From Melieria omissa (taxonomy: Eukaryota > Arthropoda > Insecta > Diptera > Ulidiidae): a DNA stretch of 64,000 bases. The translations under genes and the position numbers were made by a program. The notes under the pieces are model-generated. The model was not told where the DNA came from. It made no database searches and was given only the letters and a program-made list of their open reading frames with translations. The stretch spans positions 10,365,032 to 10,429,031 of the forward strand of contig OZ020268.1 in the NCBI GenBank assembly GCA_963971225.1. Direction: 5' to 3'. This document shows positions 1 to 13,105 of this stretch, in pieces (position 1 is the first letter of the stretch; every line of letters begins with the position of its first letter).

Positions 1-1430
1 GCCCCACTTCAATAATTCACACAAATGGCAACACACCACCCACTTCCATCTCCCCCCAACGTATGCGGCACTTTGCGTTTAGATATATGGGCGCCACGCT
101 GGCGGCTGGCCGCTTCGTCGTCATCGTCTGGCATTCGGCATCACGCATCAACTACGCAAATCCCGGTCTTAGGTCTCGAAATCGCACCGCGAACGACACC
201 TAAGGTGAGCACTGGGCCGTTTTGGCTGGCAAAATTTACGCAAATTTCACCGACAGCGACGCAAAATTTGCTGCGCATGCGCATACGCCAACGTCCTTGA
301 GAGGACACAATCAGCATTGCCGAGAGCGCAGCGTCGTTCGTGTGATTTGTTGTTGGTTGTTTTGTTTTTGTTTGTGTGTATTCCAATTTTGTCACATTGA
401 AGCTTAACGTTTTGTTGTTGTTGTTGCTGCTATTACCGCTATAGATATATGTACATGTTCACAATGCGAACATCCTTAGCCCAGCGCGGAACTCAGACAT
501 CGACCAAGCCGCCACTTCAACGATCCAGCAACACACAATCACTCCGTTCCACCCCCAGAGTCGATAACCTTGACTGCTTGCTACGCCCCCTGGCCTCCTC
601 CTCGTCTACTCCAACGCTTCGTGACAATAGGTAAATGGCTGCAAAGTTCCCAACACAGCAGCAGCAGCAGTCCCGGCAAAAGTCCAACTCCGGTTATATG
701 AATCGTTTGTTTGTTTGCTCGCTCGTTCGCTCGTTGGTTGTACTGTTGTTGCCCATGAAAACGCCAAGCCATGGCAATTGAAATTTCATTTGTGAATGAA
801 ATAAAATGCGCGTCGTTGGCGTTTGTGCTCGTGCACCACTAACATGATTCCTGCTGCCCTCGCGCCCCCGCAGCCAAGTTTACACGTTGTTTTAGAAATC
901 CGATGGCGGGCTCTGCTTGTTCATGTCCCAGTCGCAGTCGCCGCCTCTCCTCGTGCTTTTTTATTTTTTAATATTTTTAAAAGCGTTAGAAGCGTTTAGT
1001 GACCGAGCGTTGACTGGAGCTCGAAGCATTGAATTTTCGATTAGATTACCAAAAATTGTGGACACACCAGCAGCCATTGTGCCGGCTGTTTAGAGGTCGT
1101 GCGAAGGGGTTTTTTTAAATGCGTAATTGGGTTTAATTGGATTTTGAATGCAATTATTGAGCTAACCGAAAATTCCATTAAAACTAAAATGTAATTGAAA
1201 GCGAAAATGGATTAAGGAAAAACTTCTATCAGTGCTTAGAGTGAAATCAAATTGAAGCTTAATAAATTTACCCAACTAAAAAGAGTCTGACTTTGACTTT
1301 CGAGTGTGTCATTTGAAAAACTGTTTTGACTCAAAATATTAGAATTTAAAATCTTTTAAAAACATGAAAATCCTCTTCTTTTAGCAACTACTGTGCATTT
1401 AGTTGCTCAGTGGGTAATGGGTGTGATGAT
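1..1430. other. No gene recognised
   Basis: Mixed-composition sequence with CAG/GTT triplet scraps (for example 656-671). Short frames have no family resemblance and no supported splice structure. Confidence 0.5.
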
Positions 1431-1645
1431 GTGATGTGATGTGATGTGATGTGATGTGATGTGATGTGATGTGATGTGATGTGATGTGATGTGATGTGAT
1501 GTGATGTGATGTGATGTGATGTGATGTGATGTGATGTGATGTGATGTGATGTGATGTGATGTGATGTGATGTGATGTGATGTGATGTGATGTGATGTGAT
1601 GTTATGTGATGTGATGTGGTGTGATGTGATGTGATGTGATGTGAT
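1431..1645. repeat. (GTGAT)n pentanucleotide satellite, 43 units
   Basis: An uninterrupted 215-bp array of GTGAT with only two variant units (GTTAT at 1601-1605, GTGGT at 1616-1620). It keeps all frames open, giving a spurious His-Ile-Thr-Ser-His reading frame on the minus strand that should not be annotated as a gene. Confidence 0.98.
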
Positions 1646-4600
1646 ATCTGAAGCATAAGTCGTTCGAATTCGACTGAAACACTCTTTAAATCTATAAACT
1701 CTAAATCTATGAATTCTTCTCTCTTCCTTTAAATCTATGAATTTTCCATAGTAAAGTTCTAAAGTCATTTGCATTCACCGCCATTAGTAATGGTTTGCCT
1801 CAACAACGCATAACAAATGAACTGGAGTCCATTGCTTTATTGCTTCAATCTTTGACTAATTTTTCGTTTGTAATCCTGTCAAAACAACCGCAAAACACGC
1901 ACAACTCACTGCTGACTGAGTGATAAATCGAAAGACAAATGGGCATTGTTCCTCAATGCGGGCAAAGTGTTGAGCTTGTCTTGGCTTGTGATATCAAATC
2001 AAACTGACAGCAAAACGTTCTCGCCTCCACGACGTGTTCGCCCAAGAAACTACTGTTACATTCATTCACCTTTAATTCGTACAACATATCCCACAAGAAT
2101 TTATTGAGACAAGAGATTTGTGTGGCAGCACGATGAACTCCAAGCCCACTGAAATGTTGTCCAAATTTAACGCATTTTAATACTCTGTATCCTGTTGTTG
2201 TTTGTGTATGGGTGAGCTTAGTTGTTGAGTGTATGGAAAAATACTTCTGACGTAGCCAAGTCTCATGGGGGATGAGCTGAAGACCAAACAAATGGCCAAA
2301 GGTAACAGCACTGACAGCTGCAAATGCAAATAGTATTTGTTACTATGTGGGATTTGGACGAGATGCGAGATTTTCGCAACTGCTACGAGAGAGCAGCGAG
2401 CACAATGAAGCTCACACAAGGTGCAAATCACAGTTACGCATATAATTTAGTGATTTTCTTTGCTGAGCAGCTAGCAACCCAAGAGGTTCCCGATGGGATG
2501 GTTCCATTGGCATTCATTGCCATCAAGCGTCATAAATAATAATTATCATGAATTATATATATCATTAAAATCAATATCCAAGCAAAAGAGACCTTTTACC
2601 ACCTCATTAGATAATAATTGCACACGCCCATATTGCCAGCTGCATACCCGCCCCCAGCGCCGTCCATCGATACATCGTTCGCAGGCGCAGACCTCGATTT
2701 TGTTTTTGTTTGTGTTGCTGAAATCAATTTGCATGATTAGCGTCAAATATGCGACTCGAGGCTTGCAGCGCGCGATTTCTTGGCGTCAACTGCGGACATG
2801 TGACTTTCAATTGATAAAAGACACTTTTGTGTCGATATTAAAGCTAATTGTTGAACATTATCAATCAGTCATTGATGAATTACCAAAATCTTTATAAGCT
2901 ACAGTTTACGAATGCTTCAACGAAAGAAGCTCCGTACAAAGTATCCTCGTTTAATAAATGTTAAATCAAAAAGTGATTTTCGTTTATTCAATCCACTTTG
3001 ATGATTCTGACTCTGAATCCATTAACTGACCATGAACTCAGTGAACCTCAATGGTCGCCATTTTTAACTAACAACTGTATCAACAGTACTTCTTCATATA
3101 ACAAAGAAAGCACACAATCGCCGATTATATTTGCATTTGAAATTTTGTTTATAATCAAAGTAATGATTGATTTGCGTTGTATTTGTAATTCGAAACGCCG
3201 CAGTAATGGGCTCAGTTCAGCAATTAACGCCAGCAATGTCAGCAACCTCACACCAAACGCCAAAACCTTAACCACACAGCGCACCAACAAACAAAGCTGC
3301 CACGCGCCCTTTACAAGCGGCCAAAACAAAATAAACAACAACAACAACCGGTTTTGGCGACATTCAGCAATGACATTTCGTCATTCCATATCAAATTTAA
3401 CTCTTTTTTTCTAAACCACATAACGACTTTGGTTTCTTCGAATTTTTTATTATTTTTTGGATACTCTTGTTGTCTTAAAAATTTCCCCTTTGGCTATACT
3501 CGATTGCGTTATGTGCCACAGGTTCGATGGTGGTTCGATGAAGCGAACGTCTGGTCTGCGTGCCTGCAGTCATGAGATTTCGGCACTTACTTACGTTTCT
3601 CATGTCAGTTGCGTTGAAATTTTGCCAAAAAAAACATTCGTTTCTCTCATTTCATTTTACTTCATGTCAGATGGCAGCGGGCGTATCTAAACAATCCAAG
3701 TATCTGTACACACCATATACACACATGTACATACATATTTGACGCCAGAGCAAAGTAAAAAAGAGACCAAATCATGATTAATTGGGCATGCAAAATGTTT
3801 GCAAAAAAACAGAAAGGTTTTATGGCAATTTTCACACATCTACGTGACGTGCCCGGCGTAGACGCTCATTCAGGCAGTCACCTCCAATGTTTTGCAGGTA
3901 GTTTCATTTGTCGAAAAGAAACGGCAAAACTAAGTCAATGTACGCAGATCAACTGCAAGCAACTGCTTTGGCAATGAGGTGACGGCGGTCTGCAACTTGT
4001 TCGCACTGCTAATTTGTACAGCAAACGCCACAACCGAAATATGACTCAGTTCGACAGTTTCATTACGGAATTATAATTGCCACAGTAATTAAGCACAAAA
4101 ATACTAAAACGCATAGCTAATTAAAAGTGCAACTTAACAATTCGAATTAATGGAAAATCCCTGTAGTTAATCATTTTTGAAAATAATTTAGTACATTTAA
4201 ATTAAGCTGAGAAGAAAAACAAATGTGAAACTTATCAATTCAGGTTGATTTAAAATTGTTAAAGTTTATGATGAAGTTTTGAATGTAATCAACAATTATT
4301 AAGGAAAATGAATAGCAAATAAATTGTGGATCTTTACAATTCAGACAGGTGAAAATTTTTAAAAATTCATAAGTTTTGAGGTCTTGTACTAGAATAGACA
4401 TTTTTTACATTTTGTGCAATCAGTAAATTTAAAGGAATCAATATGTGTCAAACTAAAAAGTCATGCGATATTTGTTAAATTATAATTTACAATATTGACT
4501 TCACACAACTATCTACAACTTTACATACGGGGCTCGCTTTATAACCACAGTTCATTACAAATAGGTGACCGTAAAGCAAAAAAGGCGTTTAACGAATCAA

Positions 4601-4827
4601 CGAAAGCGAGGTTTTGGTTGTTCAAACCCTCCAAACACATTAATTGCTGGTACAAAATATGGTTTCGAATAGTATTCGATTCTAAAGTTTTAAACACCCC
4701 TCCCCCAAATGAAATCCTGTCTGCGCTACTGATGCCAATGTACATTTCAGATAAGCAAAGCTGCTTACAGTATCCATTTTTTGCTGGGCATATCCTCTTA
4801 TTCAATGTTATGCATGGATCATACATG
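1646..4827. other. No gene recognised
   Basis: Frames of 60-140 codons exist on both strands but lack recognisable motifs or biased codon use. I see nothing further. Confidence 0.45.
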
Positions 4828-4835
4828 TCAAAGAA

Positions 4836-4992
4836 CAGGCGCGGATACAGAAAAATATTTCGGGGGGGGGGGGGTTTAAAAAGTAATTCTTTAATATTTA
4901 TAAAATGCCTTTTAATTTGTTTGTAGTTTTATAGTCGATCCAAATATTTCGGGGGGTTTCAACCCCCAAAACCCCCCCTGGATCCGCCACTG
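4836..4992. mobile_element. hAT-type MITE, 157 bp, with 8-bp target duplication
   Basis: Begins CAGGCGCGGATACAG and ends CTGGATCCGCCACTG, imperfect terminal inverted repeats starting CAG/ending CTG. The flanking 8 bp TCAAAGAA is exactly duplicated at 4828-4835 and 4993-5000, the hAT hallmark. The centre contains a G-run and a GGGG...CCCC self-complementary stretch. Relatives lie at 23228-23345 and 25416-25570. Confidence 0.85.
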
Positions 4993-5000
4993 TCAAAGAA

Positions 5001-5909
5001 ATATCTAAGTGGATTCATGCAGGTCGAAAAAATATATATCTAATATGGCGTTCAAACTGACTCATTTAAACTAGTTTAAGTGAAAAGAGCTTTTTGTTGA
5101 ACACGACCGTCCACACTGCTCAATGAGGTTTAAGTTGACAGCTGTTTGTTTACAAACAACAAATAAATATTTTTGTTTGGTTTTGTTTTGATGAAATTAC
5201 AGCTGAATTTTAAGTGATGTTTTTCTAGTGTGTGCAGTGTGTTCAGATGACAAAAAACCTTTTTCATAGAAAGCTTTCGGATACAACCCTGCGCTAAACT
5301 CGTTTCAAAACTTGTTAAATGGTTTAACACGTTTAATTTCCAATAACAATTACATGTGAATAAACAGTTTTTCGCACTGGTTTTGTTCATTCAACTTGTT
5401 TAAGCTTTTAAACCATGTTTTAAAAGTTTTCTAACATTTGAGAATTTTTTTTTTTAATTGAAAAATGTAAAAGGATACAAAAGTATAAATAGCAAAATCA
5501 TTAGCTTCTAAGTAATCAATACTGAGTATGAATACTGAGTAGTCCAAAGCAATTTCAAAGAGTGCCTCATTGAAATAAATCGTATATCTAATAAAATAAG
5601 CTGATCCCCAGCACTTTATTCCAGAGAAACATGCAGTTGATTTTTACAAGGAACCTATGAGTTTTTCTTAGCGCAACGTGAGGAAGTTTACCTAGTAAAA
5701 GTAATCTACCTAATAAAGTTTCGCAAAATGATTTTCAAAGTATACAAAAAGCAAAACTAACCTGAGTAGCCTCAACAGTTTTGATAATGGAAATAATTTG
5801 CATACTCATAGAGCAAAGAGTACCAGAAACCATGTCATAAATAAAAAGATCAACCCTAATATAGAAGCCGAGGCGCCTGGAGAGAACTGATGAGATAAAC
5901 TGTACCTCG
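5001..5909. other. AT-rich intergenic sequence
   Basis: No coding, RNA or repeat structure noticed apart from a CAGCTGTT-containing site at 5140. Confidence 0.5.
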
Positions 5910-7260
5910 ATTACGTTTTATGGCCACTTACATAAGTAATAAAATAAGCTGGGTAGTTGTGATTTCCTGGTACACAGATGGCTCTCTAACTGAGGAAGGT
6001 ACCGGAATGGACCGGGGATTAGATACTTGGAACCTACAGGAAAGCAGACCACCATTTTCCAGGCGGAAATATACGCCATTGAAAGGTGCGCTCACTTCAA
6101 TCTGGTGAGAAAATACCGGAAGATCGCAATCCTGTCAGACAGCCAAGCGGCAATCAAGGCATTAAGATCCTACCAGGTATCCTCGAAACTGGTATCGGAA
6201 TGCCTTGAGAAGCTGAACGAACTTGGCCATTACAATCAGGTATGGGTCCTCTGGGTTCCGGGTGACGCCGGCATTGATGGGAATGAGCAGGCCTTTCGTC
6301 GGCCCAGAACCCTTCTGCGGTCTAGCCAAAGGAGCACTATCCATCCTTTCCAGGAAATACGATATAACCACTCGGAATCAATACTGGGAAAATCAACCAG
6401 GTCTTGACCATTCCAAGATGGTTATTGGATCTTATAACAAGAAAAGTTTCGAGGAATGTATGAGTCTCTCAAAGAATAATCTAAAGATTATCAAAGGTAT
6501 ATTTATTTATTTATTTATTTAATTATACTTACTACTACTTATAAAAAAGATTTAACGAATACATGAATCGATTTTTTGAAACTGAAAAATCAATCTCAAC
6601 ATTTTTGGAGATTCTATTGAACTCAGACAGAACCCTAAAAACACCTCCATGAATGAGCTCTGAACAACGAAGAGATCTAGCCGGAATATTCAGAAAAATC
6701 CTCTCGGGGAGAGTGGGACAGTCAACCACACCACAAAGATGAAAGACAAAGACAGGATTGTTCTCCTACTTTGCAAAGATTTTAAGTTAATCAGTAGACA
6801 TCGCTATTCATAGATGGGCATCAGGATCAGTAAAGCGTAAGTTACGCAATGCAAAGCGAAGGAATACTTTTTGGATCCTCTCAATCCTAGCACCATGGCA
6901 CGCAAAATATGGACTAGATGAAGGACGCATATTCAAGCCTGGATTATTGACAGGGCATTGTAGATTGAACTATCATCTAACCAAACTAGGTATTTGGGTG
7001 AACGAACTCTGTAGGTTCTGTGTGCAGGACAATGAAATGCTATACACATACTAGGCATATGCCCAGCACTAATGCACAAACGGAAGAAGCACCTGGGTGA
7101 CTTTATTATACCAGGACTGGGTTTCGAAAGGCTTAGGAAATATACTAAGATTCCTTTTGGATACTGGACTCACGGACGAACTGTGAAGGCCAAGAAGGGG
7201 GCATAATAGATCTTTGAGGTCGCAGTGCACATTCCTCGACAATAATAATAACAATACATA
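5910..7260 (+). pseudogene. Degenerate non-LTR retrotransposon, RNase H and C-terminal region
   Basis: The catalytic YTDGS motif at about 5973 reads in one frame; the next part (FQAEIYAIER, LSDSQAAIKALRSYQ, WVLWVPGDAGIDGNE) follows in a second frame, and GPEPFCGLAKGALS in a third. It is frameshifted at least twice, and the usual WVPGHxG histidine is an aspartate. The coding line breaks at about 6493 after LKIIKG and resumes near 6935 (LLTGHCRLNYHLTKLGI ... CRFC), around an inserted second element. The same family is represented by 46832-47625. Dead copy, truncated at the 5' side before the reverse transcriptase. Confidence 0.8.
6493..6780 (-). mobile_element. Nested non-LTR retrotransposon 3' fragment (minus strand)
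   Basis: Interrupts the element above. On the minus strand a short frame (6729-6535) contains LPERIFLNIPARSLRCSEL and NRISKNVEIDFSVSKNRF, resembling the extreme C-terminus of jockey/I-type reverse transcriptase proteins. It is followed downstream on that strand by (AAATA)n at about 6518-6500, a plausible 3' tail. The boundary at the high-coordinate side is not resolved and could lie anywhere between 6740 and 6910. Confidence 0.45.
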
Positions 7261-9794
7261 AGTAAACATATCAACTGGAACATATTTGTTTTTTAATTAC
7301 AACAATAAGCAATCCAATATATATCTCTATGATTGTTGTTGTAGTTATAAATGTAATTATGAATAGAAACCTAAGAACTCTAAATTTTTCCACGAGTCAT
7401 AATTTTAAAATGTTGTCTATGCTACTTTAGAAAGATCTGATTTTTAATTTTAATTTGATTAAGCATCAATTCACTTGTTACTGTTTAATATTAACGTATT
7501 AAGTCATAGCTTTATTTTTTATTTTATTATAAATTTATAACAATACTTTCATTATTCTGCAGAAGAGCGATAATTCATATCCAACTTAAGCCCAATAGTC
7601 ATACAATCTTTTATTTCAAATTAAATATTTCGGTTTCAATGAAATTTAAAATAATAATTGCTCAAATTGTTTCAGTGCTTTTTCATAGTGTAAATTATCA
7701 TAGGGTTTGTGCCTATTAAAATTTGATTTATTTTTTGTTCTATTAAATGAAACATTCAAATTGTCCAACGCTTTAATTAATTTTTTTTAATTTAATTTTT
7801 AAATAATTTTCTCAATCAACACACTTGTTTCATAGTATAAATTGTCATACGATTTATGCCAATTAAATTTCGATTACTTTTTTATTCCATTAGATGACAC
7901 ATTCAAATTACCCGACGCTTCATTATCAGACTTTTTGCTTTAATTAATTAGTCTAAATAATCATCATTGGCATTTCAGACAATTCAATTGAAAGCTACAA
8001 AACTTTGGTCGAATGGCACTCAGCGAAATCACCTCGAAGTTCGGCAAATAAAAATAAAAACATTCAATTGGAATTCTGCAGAACAACGTGGAAACCACTT
8101 ATCAGAAGTTTCTAAACAAAAAGAGAAAACATTTTATCTGTGCGTTTGTCACAGCAGTTATCAGATCATTAGAAGTGTTGTTGTTAGCACCTCGGCTGCA
8201 CGGTCCAGCAATCTTCCAACCCACCGCTGTGTGTTTGCTCAAAACGAAGACGCAGAAATGTTTAAGAAGCAATTCGAACGGCGCGTCCAGTACAGTTGTT
8301 GGCAAAGCTTGATTACATAAGCGAAATGAGCGTCTAAGCCGCTCGCTTTGCTTACATAATGCATACGTATAGTACATACATATATACTATGTATATGTAC
8401 ATATGTATGTGTGCATGTAGAGCGATGCCGGGGACACGCGGTGTGTGTATTTGTGTTTTTAGGTATTTGGGTAAATGCGGACAATGTCAAGGAAAGAGTT
8501 AAGGACACATACTAAATGCTCACCCACACACACACACACACACAGGCACACGGACACGCGCACATCCGCATAAAGCATTTATTGGGACATTTGGTATAAA
8601 ATTGCCGCTTTCAGCGGTGGTTTTGCAGCGAAATGACTATAATTTTTGCAGAGAATCATAAACTTCGCGCTGACATGCGTCTTTGGTCGTACGACGTCAA
8701 ATGTGCCGGTGGCAGCGTGCAGCCGATGCCAATGTGCGGCCAATTTCAGTTAATGACGGACACAAATAGACACAGTGGGGGGGCGGACGGGCGGTGGACT
8801 GTTGACATAACGCGCTGATAAATGAAATGGAAAGTGACTGTTGTGGTTGTGGTTGTTGTAGTTGGTGGTGGTGGTGTTGGCGCTGGGAAAACGCAAAATA
8901 TGAAGAGTGCATAAATATACAAAGGCATACATAACAACATACAGACAGACGGCAAGCGGCATGCGGCTATTGCGACTGACATAACGAACGCTGTTTGTGG
9001 TAAGGTCGTTGAAACGAAAGCACCTTAAAGGAGGCCACAATCTATATGTATGCGCGCGTATATGTACGGCTGGATATATATATGCAAGTACAGCACACAC
9101 ATACACACACTCACCGTCCACCAACCCCCGCGGCGCAATGACTGTGGCAGTGGCTCGTTGGCGCTATGGTGGGCACGCCACCGAACAGCTGTTGTCAGCC
9201 ACCGTTCGCCGCGCCGCACGCAAACGATTTGGGGCCCCTCGGCTACTTGTGTGCAACAGTGATGCGTTCGTGCACTTCGTGCTAGCAGCTCGTCAGTGCC
9301 TCGTGGTCGCTTCCGTTCGAGCACATAAATAACAATTGCCAAATGCCTTCAATTTTCCGGCTAAAGTTTTTCCCTCTGCGTTCGGACAATTTTTGCGCTC
9401 AGTTACTCAGCGAATCGCTCTGCATTGGTTTGGCGCTCGGTGATTGCTTCGCATGCGCTGCTCAAATAATATCCCGAAAAAAATGGGGAAATTTTCCGAC
9501 AGCATGGCGTGCGACGCCAAGATGTAAGGGCAACATTTTTGGGCCAAAAGGCACTTGCAAGCCAGGCCAACACATTCCATGCGTGTCCGCCAACGGTCGC
9601 CAGCGAGTGTGGCGCTATGTGTGTAGTCGCATCGACACCGACTCATCATTAAAGCAGCAGAAATTCAGAAATTCAGTGAAGAAGCGATGACGAACTAAAC
9701 CCAATGATGCAATAAACCGCAAAAATTCACACAAATTCCAGCATCGTAAAAATTGCTTATTGGGAATTTTGCCATTTATGCTTTTTTACTCCCG

Positions 9795-9848
9795 CACACA
9801 CACACACACTCACACACACACACACTCACACACACACACACACACACA
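9795..9848. repeat. (AC)n microsatellite
   Basis: About 54 bp of CA dinucleotides with three CT interruptions. Similar shorter tracts lie at about 8523-8545 and 10132-10165. Confidence 0.95.
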
Positions 9849-10370
9849 ATTTGGAACATTAACCTTAATTGCTACTTTTACTTTGTTAAATTTTTTTAAC
9901 TGCCACACTGCAAAATTATTCACTACTTCTCATTTATCGCTCACACATGTTCGTTTTTTTTTAATTCATTGAATTTTTGCACACAAGAAAAACCAGCGAT
10001 AAGGCTTTCAATCTGTCGGCAATTTTGTTGCGGCTATCAGCCGCCCAGACGCAAATGCCTGCTGGCAGCGCAGAAAATGTATCTATGCATGCGTCCGCAC
10101 CCATATTTTGCAGGTAGCGCACATGCTAATACACACACACACGCACACTCACACAACCACACTCATTCGCTGGCAACACTTCTTTATGCCTTTGACTTTT
10201 TCACACAGTTTGCAGTTTTCGAAAACTTAACTAGAGAACTTTAACAGTTTGCCGCACACAATTTGTTTCACTTATCGAACTGATTTCATTTCTTGTTAAA
10301 TGTCCTTGCTTTCATTTTTTTATTTTACAATTATTATAAATTTTTTTTGTTTGACTTTTTGCAAGCTTAC

Positions 10371-10503
10371 CGTTGGCAAGAATATTAGCTGTGTTTGGAT
10401 CATGATACATGACTTGCTACAGTGCACCAATGTCTTCACTTTCATGTCACTTTAACCACTGCGAGAGAATGAAAGCCGGAGAGCTGCGCCGTCCGTATTT
10501 ATA
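10371..10503 (-). promoter_or_regulatory. Candidate TATA/Inr promoter and first exon on the minus strand
   Basis: On the minus strand a perfect TATAAATA (10503-10496) is followed 33 bases on by TCATTC, a consensus initiator with A+1 at 10470. The next ~100 bases end in a good donor (CCAACG|GTAAGC, exon end 10371). The first ATG is at 10445, a second at 10410 reads MYHDPNTANILAN into the donor. I could not find the following exon, so the gene, if real, would continue leftward, possibly out of the window. Confidence 0.4.
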
Positions 10504-11739
10504 ACAAACACACACGCAGCCCAAACGCAGCACGTCGCGCAAGTACAGTGAAGCGCACTTATAGCGAGTACAGCAGCCCCGCACACGGTATGCGCACTCT
10601 AGGGCTTAGTCGGTGTTCGTGTCGCCTGACGTTCCTGCCAGCACGCGGAAAATATTGAGCGCTTATACTCAACTCGGTTCGCAGTTCGTCGCGTATATAT
10701 GTGTGTGTATGTTCGGCAAGTGTTCTTGTGTTGGTGCAACGACTGTGACGCACTTGTCGCTTCGCTTTTCGCACTCCCTACACGCTCCCTTGTCGCCCTT
10801 GCTGACAGCGCACAATTTCCCACTATTTTCACTGCGGCCGCCTTTATGCGGAACTTCGGGGCACACTGCAAGAAATCGTCGAAAGTGTCGCTTACGCTGC
10901 GTGATTTTCCCTAAGCTGCCACTGCCACTGGCGTTGGCGCTGGCAAATTCAAAACTGAACTCAAACTTGCTAATATTACAAGTGGCACAGCCAAAGCCAC
11001 AGTCGCAGCTCATATACACACAGGGCTGTATACATAACAACAACAACAACAACAATAATTGCGCTCATAATGCTGTGTTGTACTTTTTTTTCATTTACCC
11101 ATAAACTAGAATGGCAAAAGCGAAATGGAAAAAATAACAAAAACTGAAAACAGCAGCGCGCACAACATAAGAAGCAACGCGGCGTTCAATTTCAGTAAAT
11201 ACGCGCAACACATATTTTGCTGTTGCCGCTCGCTGTTGTTGTGTGCCGCTCATTGTTGCTTGCTGTTGCCTTAGTTTTTGTATTCATTTCTTGTTTTTTT
11301 GTTCTGTGCGCAATGAGAAAATTTGCAAATTCAGCGAAATTATATGGAATTCTGTCGATAAATGCTCTGCGCATTGCGTCGACGCGAGCGCCAACGTTTA
11401 CGTGGCTTATTTGTTTGGCCTCTGCCGCTTCGGCTGTCGCCTTATGTAATTTCAGGCTTTGTCTTTGCGATAAGCCCAACTAAAGACTAATTTCTAATTG
11501 GCGCACCGTGCGTATACGTAACATTTTAGTAGCTCTAGCTGTCGCTTAGTGCTGCCAGATTAAAATTATCGGCTGACCGCATTGAATTGAATAGTAGAAA
11601 AGAATACGTTTATTCCACAGTTCAGTTTTTTTACATATAAATGGTCCAATGCACAACAAAATCACTTCAAATTAGTCAATTTGCACTCAAATATTGTGAA
11701 AGCTGTTTAATTTCTATTATTAACAGATTTCTACTTTAA

Positions 11740-12040
11740 CCCTTTCAATACGACTTTTGGCCAGTAAAGATATTTCTGTATAATTAAACTAAATGTGCTG
11801 TAAATAAGTAAAAGAACATGTTTACATAATTTCAGATTTTTTTTTTATGCACAAAGAGCACGCTTACACTTCTGAACGTATACCAAGTATGAATTAGTTA
11901 GGTTATGCTAACCAAAACACGTGTTGTGAAGTACTGACTACTGTTTAGTCCCATCACAGCACTTTAAAAGCGAATACTTTTCGCACCAGTAATTTTTGAA
12001 CATTATCTGGGTCTTATATATCCCCGCAGTATTGAAAGGG
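11740..12040. mobile_element. piggyBac-type MITE, 301 bp, TTAA target
   Basis: Ends are CCCTTTCAATAC and GTATTGAAAGGG, perfect inverted repeats directly flanked by TTAA at 11736-11739 and 12041-12044. CCC termini plus a duplicated TTAA target are the piggyBac signature. No coding capacity. Confidence 0.8.
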
Positions 12041-12447
12041 TTAAACAGTTTTTTTTCGAAATTGTTCACTATTGGTTTTCGTCGCTGGAACCAATTGTAA
12101 AAACTTTCAATTTGTTTTTTCCCATAGAAAAAATTATGGTCTTAGCTTACTTTCAATAACATATTTCGAAAAAATAATACTGTGTTATGTCAGTTGTTTA
12201 TATCGGGTTCAATATAAATATTTACATAAACATAAGCAAACAGTGCTGTTGTATGTGTATTTGTGTGTAGGAAAACCATAAACAAACGAGCACAAACGAG
12301 CTGCTTAGCATTTAACAATGGAATGTCACAGCTAGAGATGATAATTTCGAAGCCGGTTTTCAGTACTCAATTTAGTTAAAGCTGGAATTTTGTCTTTATT
12401 TGATTCTGATTGGTTTATTCTGGAGAAACTATGGACTTTTCAGTATA

Positions 12448-12620
12448 GAACAATCTCGATAATTTGGACAACGCGGTAATACGGACAATGCAGTTGTCTG
12501 GACACCCAATTGATTTCTATTGTAGACTTTGTAGTCCGAACACCACAAATTTTATTTAACTCAGAAATCTGGACACTAATTTATTTTTTCTTCTATTTTA
12601 CGAGGATTCCCCGTTTTCTA
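12448..12620. mobile_element. Possible pogo/Tigger-like fragment
   Basis: The stretch CAATCTCGATAATTTGGACA followed by repeated GGACA / TGGACAC phrases resembles Tigger/pogo-type terminal sequence. No matching opposite end was found, so only a fragment is proposed. Confidence 0.3.
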
Positions 12621-12851
12621 TTTAAATATATGTTTGCATAAAATGCAAGAAGCTCAAGTGAAAACCGATATGCTTTCTCTTTCTGTCGTATTTGCTGGTT
12701 CAGATTTAAAACAGGAAGTCAGTGGAGTAAATTGTAGGCAAATGTACAAGTTCAACAAACATGAAACAAAATTTTGCCAAACGAAAATTACGAATTTCTT
12801 TCGAAACCCTTAAAAATGTTTATAAAATATAAACAAACATTTTTTATAATA

Positions 12852-13088
12852 CAGTGGAGTCTGGATATAGTGAAGTAATTATTGCAAGGCCTATTCACTG
12901 TATTGAGGTTGTTCACTATATCCAGGTTAACATTTTTGTTCAAAACTCGTTTTATTTGCTCAAAATACACTTTTTGTTTTTTGCTTGAAAATTTTTGTCT
13001 ATATTGAGAGACTCGATGTCAAAATTTGGGTGTTCACTATATCGAGGTGTTCACTATATAGGGGGTTCACTATACCCAGACACGACTG
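12852..13088. mobile_element. pogo-like MITE (TA target), copy 1, 237 bp
   Basis: Left end CAGTGGAGTCTGGATATAGT and right end ATACCCAGACACGACTG are inverted repeats flanked by TA on each side (12850-12851, 13089-13090). Short subterminal phrases such as TTCACTATATCGAGGTG repeat inside. CAG termini with TA duplication fit the pogo branch of Tc1/mariner. Confidence 0.8.
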
Positions 13089-13105
13089 TATTTTACAAAA
13101 TGTTT

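Larger units (their letters stand above)
7261..11735. other. Intergenic region with microsatellites and a candidate promoter
   Basis: AT-rich to about 8.0 kb, then GC-richer with CA repeats and ATG-rich ACATATGTA phrases (8370-8420). Frames at 8.7-9.7 and 10.5-11.5 kb are low-complexity and unconvincing. The minus-strand promoter candidate at 10371-10503 is listed separately. Confidence 0.45.

Noticed and set aside
1388..1774. 128-codon minus-strand frame of repeated His-Ile-Thr-Ser-His
   Set aside because: It is a read-through of the GTGAT array, open in every frame.
8588..8640. TATAAAAT at 8594 as a plus-strand promoter
   Set aside because: No initiator at the right distance and no convincing downstream exon.
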